Shown here one piece after another: positions 27,947 to 37,357 of a stretch of DNA of 64,000 nt. The number at the start of each line of letters is the position of its first letter. Within the stretch, counting starts at the first letter, position 1. This DNA comes from HRBIN30 sp964534275 (GTDB taxonomy: Bacteria > Desulfobacterota > Binatia > HRBIN30): positions 1 to 64,000 of the forward strand of contig CAZHQG010000017.1 in assembly GCA_964534275.1 (NCBI GenBank). Direction: 5' to 3'. Position numbers and translations under genes: made by a program. The notes below the pieces were generated by a model. That model had not been told where the DNA came from, made no database searches, and saw only the letters and a program-made list of their open reading frames with translations.

Positions 27947-28489
27947 GTGGGCGGGAAATTGTGGCAGTGGCTGCGTGGACAGTGGCTGGTGATTCGCGTC
28001 GTCGCAACGTTTCTGGGGGTGATCTTGGCGGTGTTTTTGTTCACCGACTACGCCCCGTTGGCCGATCGTTGGAACGTCGGGGCTTGGATGGCGGAGTTCG
28101 CGACGCGAGCTAGTTCCTTGCTGCTGCAGGGGATCGGTCCGTTCCTGGGGTTCACGATCCAGGTGCAGGGAACGCGGATTTCTGCCGGGGGTTTTGCTGT
28201 GGACGTGACCGAAGCGTGCTCGGGAGTGGTGCCGACCGCCATTTACAGCGCTGCCGTGTTGGCGTACCCGGCCACTTGGGGAGCCCGCTTGATCGGCTTG
28301 GGGCTCGGCATGGTCATCATCCACGCGCTCAACGTGCTCCGCGTGGTCGGGTTATTTCTCGTTGGGTTATTTGCCAACCCCTATTTTCACTACACGCACG
28401 TGTACCTCGCTCAGGCTGCAATCATTGTGGTCGCAGTTGCCACGTGGGTGTACTGGGCTGAGCGATTCGTTCATGTTCCGAGGCGTTAA
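27947..28489 (+). CDS. xrtH: Exosortase/archaeosortase family protein, XrtH-like
   Basis: A 180-residue integral membrane protein with five or six hydrophobic segments. The family catalytic triad is visible: C91 in EACSGV, R132 in NVLRVVG, and a histidine at H148 or H151 in PYFHYTHVYLAQ. Exosortases are membrane transpeptidase-like enzymes that process proteins with a C-terminal tripartite signal. The compact size and the companion gene directly downstream best fit exosortase H, whose known substrates carry IPTL-type tails. GTG at 27947 is preferred because GAGGGA lies at the right distance; a TTG at 27893 is the longer alternative. Candidate substrates, with IPVIPSP and IPVVPSP tails, are encoded 9 kb away at 37358 and 38639. 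Confidence 0.87.
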   Translation: MGGKLWQWLRGQWLVIRVVATFLGVILAVFLFTDYAPLADRWNVGAWMAEFATRASSLLLQGIGPFLGFTIQVQGTRISAGGFAVDVTEACSGVVPTAIYSAAVLAYPATWGARLIGLGLGMVIIHALNVLRVVGLFLVGLFANPYFHYTHVYLAQAAIIVVAVATWVYWAERFVHVPRR

Positions 28490-29069
28490 GCCACTGCGCT
28501 TTCTCGGCCGGCTGCTTGCCTGGTTTGTCGGCCTCTTCGCGTTGTGGCTGGTCGTGGGCCCGTGGTACACGAGCATGCTGTCCGTATGTGCCGAACTGGT
28601 GGTGAGTGTCGTGGATCGTCCTACACACGTGTGGTCGACGGGTACCACGATCCAGTTTTGGCCGCGTGGATTTACGGTGCCTTCTCAACCGCCCAGCATT
28701 GCAGCGGAGTGGATCCAAGCCAACACCATCTTGTTGCTGGCGCTGATGCTGGCCACGCCCGCGGCAACGTGGCAACAAAAATTCCGACGCTTGGGGGTTG
28801 CTTATGGCTTGGTGCTCATTTGGCAGGTGCTGGATGTCTGCCTTGCCATCGAATACGGGTACGCGACCCAGATCGATCCGCGCGCGTACACGGAGGGCAC
28901 CCGGTACGCCCTGGCTCTGACGACAAACCTCGCAATGTACGTCGATACTCAAGTCGTGCCGTTCATGATTTGGGCGGGAATTCATTTCCGGCAGTTGCTG
29001 GCGCTTGCCCGCCCCCATGTGGCGAACGAAGCGGCCCTGACGAAACGCTTGCCGAAAACGGCGCGGTAG
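28473..29069 (+). CDS. Exosortase H-associated-type membrane protein
   Basis: A 198-residue membrane protein whose start overlaps the exosortase by 17 bases. Hydrophobic segments lie near residues 10-35 (LLAWFVGLFALWLVVGPWY), 80-97 (ILLLALMLATPAATW), 105-125 and 150-175. Between them lies a periplasmic-looking part and the polar stretch QIDPRAYTEGTRYALAL. The pattern and position match the small membrane protein that accompanies exosortase H in other genomes, whose role is unknown. It has no nucleotide-binding or catalytic motif that I recognise. A structural or substrate-handling partner of the exosortase is the likely reading. Confidence 0.7.
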   Translation: MFRGVKPLRFLGRLLAWFVGLFALWLVVGPWYTSMLSVCAELVVSVVDRPTHVWSTGTTIQFWPRGFTVPSQPPSIAAEWIQANTILLLALMLATPAATWQQKFRRLGVAYGLVLIWQVLDVCLAIEYGYATQIDPRAYTEGTRYALALTTNLAMYVDTQVVPFMIWAGIHFRQLLALARPHVANEAALTKRLPKTAR

Positions 29070-29071
29070 CC

Positions 29072-32000
29072 TTATTCGAGCTGGACTCTCAGAACGCGCA
29101 GGGCACGTCTGGAGGGCGGCGCGCCGGTAAATTCGGCGTCGATCCACAGGGTGACTTTTGATGGCAAAGCTTCCGCACTCGCTGCGGCTACACGGAGCTG
29201 CCCGTGGGCAGCGTGCTGTGCCTGTATGGCATGGGGGTTCGAGAGATCGATCCTGCCACGGATCCATCGAATCCTGCGCGGCTCGTACCCGAGCGTCATG
29301 TCCAAAGCGCTCACCAGCTGCGGTAATGTGAGCTGGAAGGAGGTGCGGTAGAAGACTCGGCTCCCGCGGCGGAAGAAGCGCGCCGGACCTGGCGACACCC
29401 GGACGCCGTACGCGGGCTGCAGGGTTGCAAAGCTGCTCTGCCAAGAACCATTTACATCGCCAAGCACCACCCCTGCGAAGTTTTGGCCGCTGGCGGCGTC
29501 GGCGAGCGGGCTGTACTCGATCGCGCCGAAAACGCAGGGGTTTGCTGTTGGCTGTGGGGGCACCAACGTTTGGTTCGGCAGGACTGTTGGTTGCGGCACG
29601 AACAACCATGCAGAGCCGCACTTGCTGGCCCCAGAAAGCGCCGGGAGGCTCCCGACGACGTATCGCAGTATTTCCGACGCGTCCGCTGTGGTGACGGTGC
29701 CAGAGGCATTTACGTCTGCTGCCAGCAGTCCAAAGGAATCGAGTGAACCCGTGCCAACCAAAACCCGGAGAATCTCTACGGCGTCACCCGCGGTCACCGC
29801 ACCCGCCACATTCAACTGGTTGGAGAGTGGCTGAAGTCGCACTGGCCCGGCCGGCACCGAAGCAAACAGGAACGCGCCGTTGTTTTGGGTCAGTTGCTGC
29901 TGGGGTGGGTTGGAAAGTTCGATCGTGACGCCCGGGATGGGGTCGAGGGACTTGTAGTACACAACTGCGCCCGACAGCGGGAACGTCGGAACGGGTGTCG
30001 GAGTAGGAGCGATCGTCGGGGTGAAGCTTGGCGTTACCGAGGGAGTTGGTGTGCGCGACGGGCTCGGTGTCTGGGTGGGCGTTCGCGTGGCACTTGGAGA
30101 GATTGTCGCGGTCACGGTTGGGGACGGGGTGTGGGTGCGTGTGGGGGTGTGGGAGTTCGTCGGCGTTCGGGTGTTGGACGGCGATGGGCTTGCGGTTGGG
30201 GTACGCGTGGCGGTGAACGTGAAGGTTGGGGTGGCCGTCGGTGTGGGGCTGTGGCTTGGCGTGAGGGAGGGAGTTCGAGAGGCAGTCGGGGTTGCAGTGA
30301 GCGTGGGAGATCGAGTTTCGGAGGGAGTGGCGGTCGGAGGTAAGGTGTTGGTGAGCGTTGGGGTCGAGGTGAAGGTGCGCGTGGGAGTAACGCTGAACGT
30401 TGCTGTTGACGTGCTGGTGCTCGTAAACGTTGCAGTCGGGGTGCGGGTTGTCGTGTGCGTTCTTGTGGGTGATTCCGTGGGTGTGAGCGTGGCAGTGCCG
30501 GTGTAGCTGGGAGTCGCTGTCGGAAGTGGTGACAGCGTTTCTGTCGGAGTTGCGGTTGCCGTCCGCGTTGCGGTGGGTGGCTGGGTGGGCGTGACGGTGG
30601 CAGTTTCCGTTGGCGTTCCCGAAGGTGTTGGCGTACCGGAGATCGTCGGTGTAGCCGAGGTTGTTGGGGTGTCGGTGTTGCTGGGCGTTGCCGACGGGAG
30701 CGGCGTGTCGGTTGCGGTGCGGGTCGGAGTGTGCGTCGACGTGGGGGTCGACGTATTGGTCGCCGTGCGGCTGGCCGTTGGGGTGCGGGTGGGGCTGAAG
30801 GTGAATGTGGCTGTTGGCGAACGGGTGGGTGTTTGGGTCCAGGTGGGGGTTCGCGTTGGCGAGAACGTGAACGTTCCTGTGGGCGAGCGCGTAGCTGTAG
30901 CGGTCGGCGTCACCGTGATCGTCGGCGTCGGAGTAGGCGTGCGAGTTTCGCTCGGTGTGAAGGTCGGACCGCTGTACGGATACACGAATTGCGCTGCCGC
31001 AATGTCGTCTGCGCGTACTTGCGCGCACCGCCCATCGTTGTGCGCCCGATAGTACATCGTGGCATCGCGCAACGTTGCGTTTGGCTCGCTGGCATTTTCG
31101 GAGGAGTGACCGAACCCGATGCTGTGCCCAATCTCGTGGGTTAGGACTTCGGCCACGAGGCACGGCGTCCAGAAGTATGGGCATTGGCTAGACCAACCGT
31201 CGTTCATCACGACTTTGCCGGCTGTGATTGCGGAAAAGGTCGTGCCATTGACGGTCACCTGGGGGAACGCACTCGCGCAGTACCCTCCGATTGCTAGCGT
31301 ACCCGAACAATTTGTCGGGTTGGAAATTTCTCCGCGGGGGTCGTCGAAAATCACCCTGTTGAACCCACAGCCGCCGTAGCCAAGCGGCGTTGGGGTCGGG
31401 AATCCGGGCTCTGGTGTGGGTGTCGGCGAAATCAACCCCCCGTAACTGAGCACCAGTCCCACTCCTGGAACGGTGCTCCATGCGGCGAGTGCGTCGGTGA
31501 CCGCCTGCATCGACACCGTTGGGCCTAGCGCGGAATCGGCGGTGCTCACGTAGGTGACCGGAGTGCCACTGTCGGCTTCGTGCCAGCGCGCGGGCGGATT
31601 CCCTAACAGCGTGAACGCTGCGCGGTACTCGACGGTCCCGCCAACATCTTCCGTTGCGGAAGTCAGTGCTGGGGTGGGAATGGGCTGCTGTGGCCTGCTT
31701 CCCGCCAACTGGGCAATCCGGGCGAGGAAGTCTTCGAGAGGCTCCTCTTGCGGCGCGGGAGAGGCGAAACCACCCCCTGGCGCGTACAGTGCTGTGCCTG
31801 GACCAAGTTCACGCACCACCACCGTGCTTCCGTCTTCGCGTCGCCGCACGCCAAATTTGCCCATCGCTAACGAATTGGTTTGCCACCCGCCTTGCGCGTT
31901 TTGCACGAGAAACAATACGACCTCTTCTCCGAGAAAAAATTGCGGCGCCCCGAAGATCCATTCCACGCGGTCACCCACCTGCCCGCCTGGCACACGCACC

Positions 32001-32275
32001 GTCACCGTCGAGCCGGCGGTGTCGCCTTTGAGGATAGCCGTTGCCGTGACCTCGACATCGGTAACGATTGCGTCAGAGGGTAGAAGTCGTGAGGCGATCT
32101 GATTGACCCGGCCAACAAGAATCAAGGACGAGCTTTCTACGAGCGCGTCGTCGTTCATCACGACGAACGTCGAAGCGAAACCCCGACCTGCGCAACCTAG
32201 CAAAAGGAGCGCCGTGCAAAACAAGACAAGCCGACGACGACGTGGAACAACGGGAAACATCCCTAAATCGCACAC
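29072..32275 (-). CDS. Secreted matrixin-like metalloprotease with Thr/Pro linker and dockerin-like module
   Basis: A 1067-residue exported protein; an internal ATG at 32260 would shorten it by five residues. The signal peptide ends in a lipobox-like LLLLGCAG, so it may be a lipoprotein. Near residue 380 the zinc motif HEIGHSIGFGHS has the HExxHxxGxxH pattern of metzincins. A Met-turn candidate (DATMYY) and the matrixin-like DDIAAAQFVYP follow. About 320 residues of Thr/Pro/Ser linker come next. The C-terminal module has a carboxypeptidase-regulatory-like beta domain (LSGAVVYYK), a dockerin-like EF-hand (DVNASGTVTTAD) and a beta-rich tail. This module is homologous to that of the NHL protein upstream. 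No exosortase tail is present. Confidence 0.82.
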   Translation of the reverse strand: MCDLGMFPVVPRRRRLVLFCTALLLLGCAGRGFASTFVVMNDDALVESSSLILVGRVNQIASRLLPSDAIVTDVEVTATAILKGDTAGSTVTVRVPGGQVGDRVEWIFGAPQFFLGEEVVLFLVQNAQGGWQTNSLAMGKFGVRRREDGSTVVVRELGPGTALYAPGGGFASPAPQEEPLEDFLARIAQLAGSRPQQPIPTPALTSATEDVGGTVEYRAAFTLLGNPPARWHEADSGTPVTYVSTADSALGPTVSMQAVTDALAAWSTVPGVGLVLSYGGLISPTPTPEPGFPTPTPLGYGGCGFNRVIFDDPRGEISNPTNCSGTLAIGGYCASAFPQVTVNGTTFSAITAGKVVMNDGWSSQCPYFWTPCLVAEVLTHEIGHSIGFGHSSENASEPNATLRDATMYYRAHNDGRCAQVRADDIAAAQFVYPYSGPTFTPSETRTPTPTPTITVTPTATATRSPTGTFTFSPTRTPTWTQTPTRSPTATFTFSPTRTPTASRTATNTSTPTSTHTPTRTATDTPLPSATPSNTDTPTTSATPTISGTPTPSGTPTETATVTPTQPPTATRTATATPTETLSPLPTATPSYTGTATLTPTESPTRTHTTTRTPTATFTSTSTSTATFSVTPTRTFTSTPTLTNTLPPTATPSETRSPTLTATPTASRTPSLTPSHSPTPTATPTFTFTATRTPTASPSPSNTRTPTNSHTPTRTHTPSPTVTATISPSATRTPTQTPSPSRTPTPSVTPSFTPTIAPTPTPVPTFPLSGAVVYYKSLDPIPGVTIELSNPPQQQLTQNNGAFLFASVPAGPVRLQPLSNQLNVAGAVTAGDAVEILRVLVGTGSLDSFGLLAADVNASGTVTTADASEILRYVVGSLPALSGASKCGSAWLFVPQPTVLPNQTLVPPQPTANPCVFGAIEYSPLADAASGQNFAGVVLGDVNGSWQSSFATLQPAYGVRVSPGPARFFRRGSRVFYRTSFQLTLPQLVSALDMTLGYEPRRIRWIRGRIDLSNPHAIQAQHAAHGQLRVAAASAEALPSKVTLWIDAEFTGAPPSRRALRVLRVQLE
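29982..30960 (-). repeat. Degenerate Thr/Pro-coding repeat (linker of metalloprotease gene)
   Basis: Nearly 1 kb of imperfect ACN-CCN hexamer repeats, encoding alternating Thr-Pro with Ala, Ser and Arg variation. The synonymous third positions vary, showing selection on the protein rather than recent DNA slippage. The other strand is left open in frames rich in Gly-Val, which are not genes. Confidence 0.85.
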
Positions 32276-32365
32276 TTTCGGGCACTTCTACGCTGCCACG
32301 CGGAACCGCCGGACTCAAGGAAGAAAAGCGCGCGCTTTACTGCGCGTTCCGATTCCTGAGTGAGT

Positions 32366-35300
32366 TTACTCCACGAGACCTTCGGTGACGCGCAGGTAGT
32401 TCCGGTGAGGGCGCTCACCGTTTGGGAACGAGAGCCAAGCAACGATTCGGCTACCGGTCGCTGGTTGCGCTCGTGCGACGGCTAAATGCACTGCCCCGCT
32501 GGGGTCGATCCGATACGCAGCGAGTGCGTCAGACTCGGCTACTGCCCGCACTCTCGGCAGCCCGAGACGCCTGGCGTCGAAACGAACCCGCACCGTGACC
32601 GCAGTCCACGGCCCGGTTTCGCGGACCGTTATTGGAATCCGCCAGGCATTTTGTGCACGCTGCGGACGGCCAAGCTCTACCGCGCTCGAGGGGTTGCCGT
32701 ACGGACGGCTGCGGGCCGAGCGCATCACGAGACCCCCTGTGCTGGAAGAAGCGAAACTCCCGTCACAGTCTCCGATCATGGCGGCGACAAAGTCTACGCC
32801 GGAAATATCTTGCGCGACATTTGCGAGGGCCACCTGTAGACGAGGACCGCAGCTCCCGGACGGTGCTGGTGTAGGCGTCGCGATTGGTGGTAGTTCGCCT
32901 GCTGGGCGGACCATCCACGATTCCACGCAGACATTGTCGGCTTCGGAGATACCCACGACTTTTCGCAGCACTGCGGTAGCATCCCTGGACGTGACCTGAT
33001 TGTCCCGGTTCGCATCGCACGCAGCGCGCTGGAGATCGGACACCGTCATCGCCCCGGTGACCACTTTTAGGATCGCCCCGGCATCGCGAGCGGTAACAGG
33101 GTTGGTTGTCCCTGCCTCGCGCGCGAAAAGAGTCTGGGCCTGATCGGGTTGCGGTTCGACCGTCACAGTGCCGGCTGGGACGTCGTCAATCGCGTAGGCT
33201 CCGGTGCTGTCCGTGACACCTGTACGCACGGTCCCTCCATTCTCCGCTTGGACCGGAACTGCAGGCAACGGGGTTCCCGTAGCGAAGTAGAACACGCGGC
33301 CGCTCAGCCGAAGGCCACGGGGAGTTGGGGTGGCAGTTGGAGACGCGCTGGGCGACCACGTTGGACTCGATGTCCGAGTTGGGCTTGGACTCCACGTGGG
33401 CGTACGCGTGGGGCTATCCGTAGGGCTGGAAGTGGGGGTACGTGTAGGGGTGCTGGTTAGCGTACTCGTAGGAGTACGCGTGACGCTTTGCGTGGCCGTC
33501 GGGGTGAAGGTCCGGGTGCTGGTTGGTGTGGAAGTCCATGTGCCCGTGAAAGTCGGGGTGGGCGTAGCAGATGCAGTACGCGTGGGGGTGGAGGTAAACG
33601 TGTAAGTCGGGGTTGCCGTGGGCGTGCGCGTGGCCGTAGCGGTCGATGTGGGGGTTTCCGACGGTGTCGGCGTCACGGTGCGCGTGAAGGTCCAGGTGGC
33701 CGTGGCCGTTGGCGTGCGCGTCGGTGTCGAACTGAACGTGAATGTTGGGGTAGGGGTCACCGTGCGTGTGTAACTCGGTGTCGGAGTGTTCGTGGGGGTG
33801 CGCGTAGCCGTAAACGTCATCGTGTTGGTCGGTGTCGGTGTCGCAGTGCGCGTGGGTGTGAACGTCTGCGTAGGAGTCTGCGAAGGTGTTGGGGTCGCCG
33901 TAGCCGTGTTCGTGGGCGTTCGCGTATTGGTCGGAGTCAACGTGTAAGTCGGTGTGGGGGAGAACGTCCGGGTCGGGGTGATGGTGGGCGTTGCCGTCGA
34001 CGTGAAAGTGGGTGTGCGGCTGGGTGTGTGCGATGGGGTGAACGAGTTGGTGGGAGTTGCGGTTCGGGTTGGGGTGAAAGTGGCTGTAAACGTCGCCGAC
34101 TGCGTGGCCGTGTGCGTTGCCGTCCCTGTGGGCGTTTGGGTGGGCGTAAAGGTACCCGTGGCGGTTCGTGTAGGAGTGGGGGACACCGTGGGCGTAGGGG
34201 TTGGGGTCAGTGAAGGGGTACTGGTTGGACTCGGCGTGGGGGTGCCCGTAGCGGCAAGCGTTGCTGTAGGTGGCCGAGTCGGAGTGCTCGTAGGTGACCG
34301 TGTGGCAGTAGCGGTTGGCGGGGGTGGCGACAAATCCAGCTTGACGACACGCACCCGAGCAGCATCGGGAACCGATAGAAAGAGGTAGCCGTCGTCGCTC
34401 ACAGCCAAGCCGAACGGGCGCGTGAGTCCCGCAGCAAGGGCAGGGCCGCCATCGCCGGAATTCGGGGTAGTCCCGTTTCCTGCCACGGTAGTGATGATTC
34501 CCGACAAATCGACCCGGCGGATGCGATAGTTCGCCCCATCCGCAATGTAGAGATTGCCGAAGCGGTCGAACGTGATGCGCACGGGGGTGCTCAACTGTGC
34601 TTGGGTGGCTGGTCCACCATCGCCCGTAAAACCAGCCCAGCCCGTGCCGGCCACTCGTTCGAGCAAGCCATTGCGGATGCGCCGGATGCAGTGGTTCCCG
34701 CTGTCGACAAAGTAGAGATTGCCATCAGGACCGATTGCGACATCAGTAGGAGCCCCGAGTGGCGATTGTGTTGCCACCGCGCCATCAGGGGGATTCCCCC
34801 ACGACCCGTTACCCGCAACCGTGGAGATGATTCCTCTCTCGACTTTGCGCACGCGGTTGTTTTGAAAGTCCGCGATGAAAATCACTTGTCCATCGGAGGC
34901 GACCGCAACGGCGTACGGATTCGCCAGCGTTGCTTGGGTGGCTGGTATCCCGTCGCCGTTGTACCCGAAGCTGCCCGTGCCAGCGATCGTTGTAATCACC
35001 CCGGATCCCGAATCCACGCGCCGCACGCGATGGCCGCTAAGCTCGGCGATGTACAGGTTGCCGTTGGCGTCGATGTCCACGTCGAAAGGATTGGTGAGCT
35101 GTGCTCCGATGGCCAGCGAATTGTCGCCGCAACCCGAACCTGCTGCACAAGAGGTCCCGTCACCGGCTACGGTCGTGATCGTTCCGGTGATCGAACTCAC
35201 CACGCGGACCCGGTGGTTCGCACTGTCGGCGATGTACAGTTGGAACTCGGAGCCGGCAACGCTTACCGGGACCACAGCGAGCCCCCGCGGGTCGACAAGC

Positions 35301-36535
35301 GCGTCGCTCGCCTGTCCGCCATCGCCTACTCCTCCCCCGACGAGCGGAGCGACGAGGCCACTCGGTAGGATTGCACGCACACGATCTTCTAGGTTGGGTG
35401 GCTGATTGACGTACTGACCAACATACAAGGCACCGGTCAGCCAGTCCGCCACCAGACCGGTGAGCATCGCAAAGCTTGTTTGCGTGGCAAGTCCGCCATC
35501 AGGGGAGGGTGCACGCACGCCAGTGCCAGCGACGGTTTTGATGATCGATTGCGGCGTGATCAGACCTCCGATGGGCTCGATGCGCCGCACGCGGTTGTTC
35601 CCCACGTCGGTAAAGTAAAGATTCCCGCCAATATCGAAGGCGAGCCGGCCCGGGTTGAAAATTCTTGCGCCTGAAGCTGGGCCATTGTCTCCACTAAAAC
35701 TCTGGATGCCGTCTCCAGCCACGGTGGAGATGATGCCTTGGGTGTCCACGCGGCGAATGCGCGAATTGCCGAAGTCGGCAATGAACAAATTGCCGGCGAG
35801 GTCGAACGCAATGTGCCACGGATTCGCAAGTTTGGCTTGGGTGGCCGGACCGTTGTCGCCTCCATACCCCCAGGCTCCGGTACCAGCTACCGTGGAAATG
35901 ACCCCGTTTGCGGAGACTTTCCGCACGCGATTGCCGTCGGCTTCAGCAACATAAAGGTTGCCGGCGGCATCGAGGGCGACACCCCTTGGGCCGTAAATGC
36001 TTGCTTGAGTGGCAGCTCCGCCGTCTCCATTGCTGAAGGGGCGTCCATCGCCAACGACTGTCGCGATGGTGCCATCGGGCGAGATTTTGCGGACCCGGTG
36101 GTTAAGAGTATCAGCAACGTACACCACGCCGTCGGCAGTGCATGTGACATCCGTGGGGAAATTCAGTTGCGCTTGCGTTGCGGGTCCACCGTCACCGGAA
36201 AAACCTTTTGTTCCGTTGCCGGCGAGCGTTGTGATCGTCAAGCGGTCGAGGTCGACTTTGCGTACGCGGTGGAGGAGGCCGTCGGCAATAAAGAGGTTCC
36301 TCCCGCAAATGGCTAGCCCCCGCGGGTCTACGATTCCGTTGAGCGCAGTGCCTCCATCGCCCACGCCGCCGCCAACTGCTGTATCGATGTTTCCTACCGC
36401 CGGCAAAGGTAGGACCGATGCGTGCGCAGAATGCCCGAATCGCGAGCATTGCACCGCAAAGCACAACACAGCCACCAAACATGTGTAACCGAGTGGCAAC
36501 TTCCACCTGCCAGATCGGGCTCCTGCGGATTTCAT
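32366..36535 (-). CDS. Secreted NHL-repeat protein with Thr/Pro linker and dockerin-like module
   Basis: A 1389-residue protein starting at the ATG at 36535, followed by a signal sequence (LGYTCLVAVLCFAVQC). Residues 45-735 are about a dozen NHL repeats, each with a core like ISTVAGTGxxGxxGDGGPATQAQL and a following LYIADxxNxRVRRV, predicted to fold as one or two beta-propellers. Residues 736-1073 are a Thr/Pro linker. The rest comprises a carboxypeptidase-regulatory-like domain (RLSGRVFYF), a dockerin-like repeat (CDANRDNQVTSRDA) and a beta-rich tail homologous to the end of the neighbouring metalloprotease. It has no catalytic residues I recognise; a surface scaffold or binding protein is likely. 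Confidence 0.85.
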   Translation of the reverse strand: MKSAGARSGRWKLPLGYTCLVAVLCFAVQCSRFGHSAHASVLPLPAVGNIDTAVGGGVGDGGTALNGIVDPRGLAICGRNLFIADGLLHRVRKVDLDRLTITTLAGNGTKGFSGDGGPATQAQLNFPTDVTCTADGVVYVADTLNHRVRKISPDGTIATVVGDGRPFSNGDGGAATQASIYGPRGVALDAAGNLYVAEADGNRVRKVSANGVISTVAGTGAWGYGGDNGPATQAKLANPWHIAFDLAGNLFIADFGNSRIRRVDTQGIISTVAGDGIQSFSGDNGPASGARIFNPGRLAFDIGGNLYFTDVGNNRVRRIEPIGGLITPQSIIKTVAGTGVRAPSPDGGLATQTSFAMLTGLVADWLTGALYVGQYVNQPPNLEDRVRAILPSGLVAPLVGGGVGDGGQASDALVDPRGLAVVPVSVAGSEFQLYIADSANHRVRVVSSITGTITTVAGDGTSCAAGSGCGDNSLAIGAQLTNPFDVDIDANGNLYIAELSGHRVRRVDSGSGVITTIAGTGSFGYNGDGIPATQATLANPYAVAVASDGQVIFIADFQNNRVRKVERGIISTVAGNGSWGNPPDGAVATQSPLGAPTDVAIGPDGNLYFVDSGNHCIRRIRNGLLERVAGTGWAGFTGDGGPATQAQLSTPVRITFDRFGNLYIADGANYRIRRVDLSGIITTVAGNGTTPNSGDGGPALAAGLTRPFGLAVSDDGYLFLSVPDAARVRVVKLDLSPPPPTATATRSPTSTPTRPPTATLAATGTPTPSPTSTPSLTPTPTPTVSPTPTRTATGTFTPTQTPTGTATHTATQSATFTATFTPTRTATPTNSFTPSHTPSRTPTFTSTATPTITPTRTFSPTPTYTLTPTNTRTPTNTATATPTPSQTPTQTFTPTRTATPTPTNTMTFTATRTPTNTPTPSYTRTVTPTPTFTFSSTPTRTPTATATWTFTRTVTPTPSETPTSTATATRTPTATPTYTFTSTPTRTASATPTPTFTGTWTSTPTSTRTFTPTATQSVTRTPTSTLTSTPTRTPTSSPTDSPTRTPTWSPSPTRTSSPTWSPSASPTATPTPRGLRLSGRVFYFATGTPLPAVPVQAENGGTVRTGVTDSTGAYAIDDVPAGTVTVEPQPDQAQTLFAREAGTTNPVTARDAGAILKVVTGAMTVSDLQRAACDANRDNQVTSRDATAVLRKVVGISEADNVCVESWMVRPAGELPPIATPTPAPSGSCGPRLQVALANVAQDISGVDFVAAMIGDCDGSFASSSTGGLVMRSARSRPYGNPSSAVELGRPQRAQNAWRIPITVRETGPWTAVTVRVRFDARRLGLPRVRAVAESDALAAYRIDPSGAVHLAVARAQPATGSRIVAWLSFPNGERPHRNYLRVTEGLVE
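33314..34330 (-). repeat. Degenerate Thr/Pro-coding repeat (linker of NHL protein gene)
   Basis: About 1 kb encoding a Thr/Pro-rich linker between the NHL propeller and the dockerin-like module. Units are degenerate Thr-Pro-Thr with Ser, Ala, Asn and Arg interspersed. The opposite strand has open Gly-Val frames as a by-product. Confidence 0.85.
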
Positions 36536-37357
36536 CGGGAATGTGGCCTGTAGGGTTCTTTCGTGAGATCCAGTGTATGGGCCTCCGCTCGAGGGCGTGC
36601 TGTTTGGGCTCCGCCAAATCCGTGCCAATCACGGGCCCCCGAAAGCGGGAACCAATGGGAGGGGTACTCGTGCAATTGTGCGCGGGCGGCCTGGTAAAAA
36701 AATGCCACGGCTCGTTCGGGTGTACCGAATGAACTTGTGTCGGCAGCCCCGTTGCTCAGGCGTCTTCGCCGTGGGTCCACGACCACCGCACCGCTTCCTT
36801 CGCCAACTTGTTTTTCCCGGCTGCGCTAATCGGCGCCTGATTTCCGCTAGCCCGCCGTGGGATTACTATGCATCTCGCAAATCATCGAGCAAATCAACAG
36901 GGAAAATGAAAAATCGATTGGGCGTATCGGCTCTCCTCGATTGTGACTTTTGCAAGGTGCGACCGAGCCGCAGTTTTGGACACCCGGATGCCCCATCGCT
37001 CGCAGTTGCGAGGAGCGGGGTCGAGCTCGGCTCACTTTCGTCTCACGCGGGCGCTTGGCCGCGGGATGAGGCATCGGGATGAGTGCATGAGGGCTGCGGA
37101 GGACCTGCCCGTGAAAGCTTCGTGGGGGATGTCTTCGCCTGATACAATGGCGCGTAAGGGTGGGGAAAAAATTTTGAAAAAATGCCCGAAGCGGGGAGGG
37201 AATCGCGGGTATCCCGGGCCAAACACTGCTTACGAAAGGGTGAGTTTGCGATTGACACTTGGCGTCGAACGGTGATAGGTAGGGGGTCCCTTCTTAACGG
37301 GAAGCGAAGCAAAGCAGGGTGTAAACGCGGGGAGTCCAACGAAAAAGGAGAACGGGG
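36536..37357. other. Long intergenic region upstream of the sorting-tail genes
   Basis: About 820 bases between the divergent NHL and 37358 genes. Small open frames cross it but show no recognisable protein or ribosome site. A TTGACA hexamer at 37252-37257 with a weak TAGGTA 18 bases on could be a promoter for the downstream genes. I looked for a c-di-GMP (GEMM) riboswitch and found only a short partial resemblance near 37300. Nothing else can be supported. Confidence 0.4.
37252..37281 (+). promoter_or_regulatory. Weak sigma-70-like promoter candidate
   Basis: A perfect TTGACA at 37252-37257 is followed after 18 bases by TAGGTA at 37276-37281, a poor -10. It lies about 75 bases before the start at 37358. 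Confidence 0.25.

Noticed and set aside
30021..30506. Plus-strand open frames within the metalloprotease gene
   Set aside because: They are Gly-Val antisense frames of the Thr/Pro linker.
36573..37082. A 169-codon open frame in the long intergenic region
   Set aside because: No ribosome site, no domain, overlaps other frames of equal quality, and composition is not like the neighbouring genes.
37260..37340. c-di-GMP riboswitch (GEMM) upstream of the sorting-tail genes
   Set aside because: A GGGAAGCGAAGCAAAGC segment resembles part of the consensus, but the conserved first half is absent.
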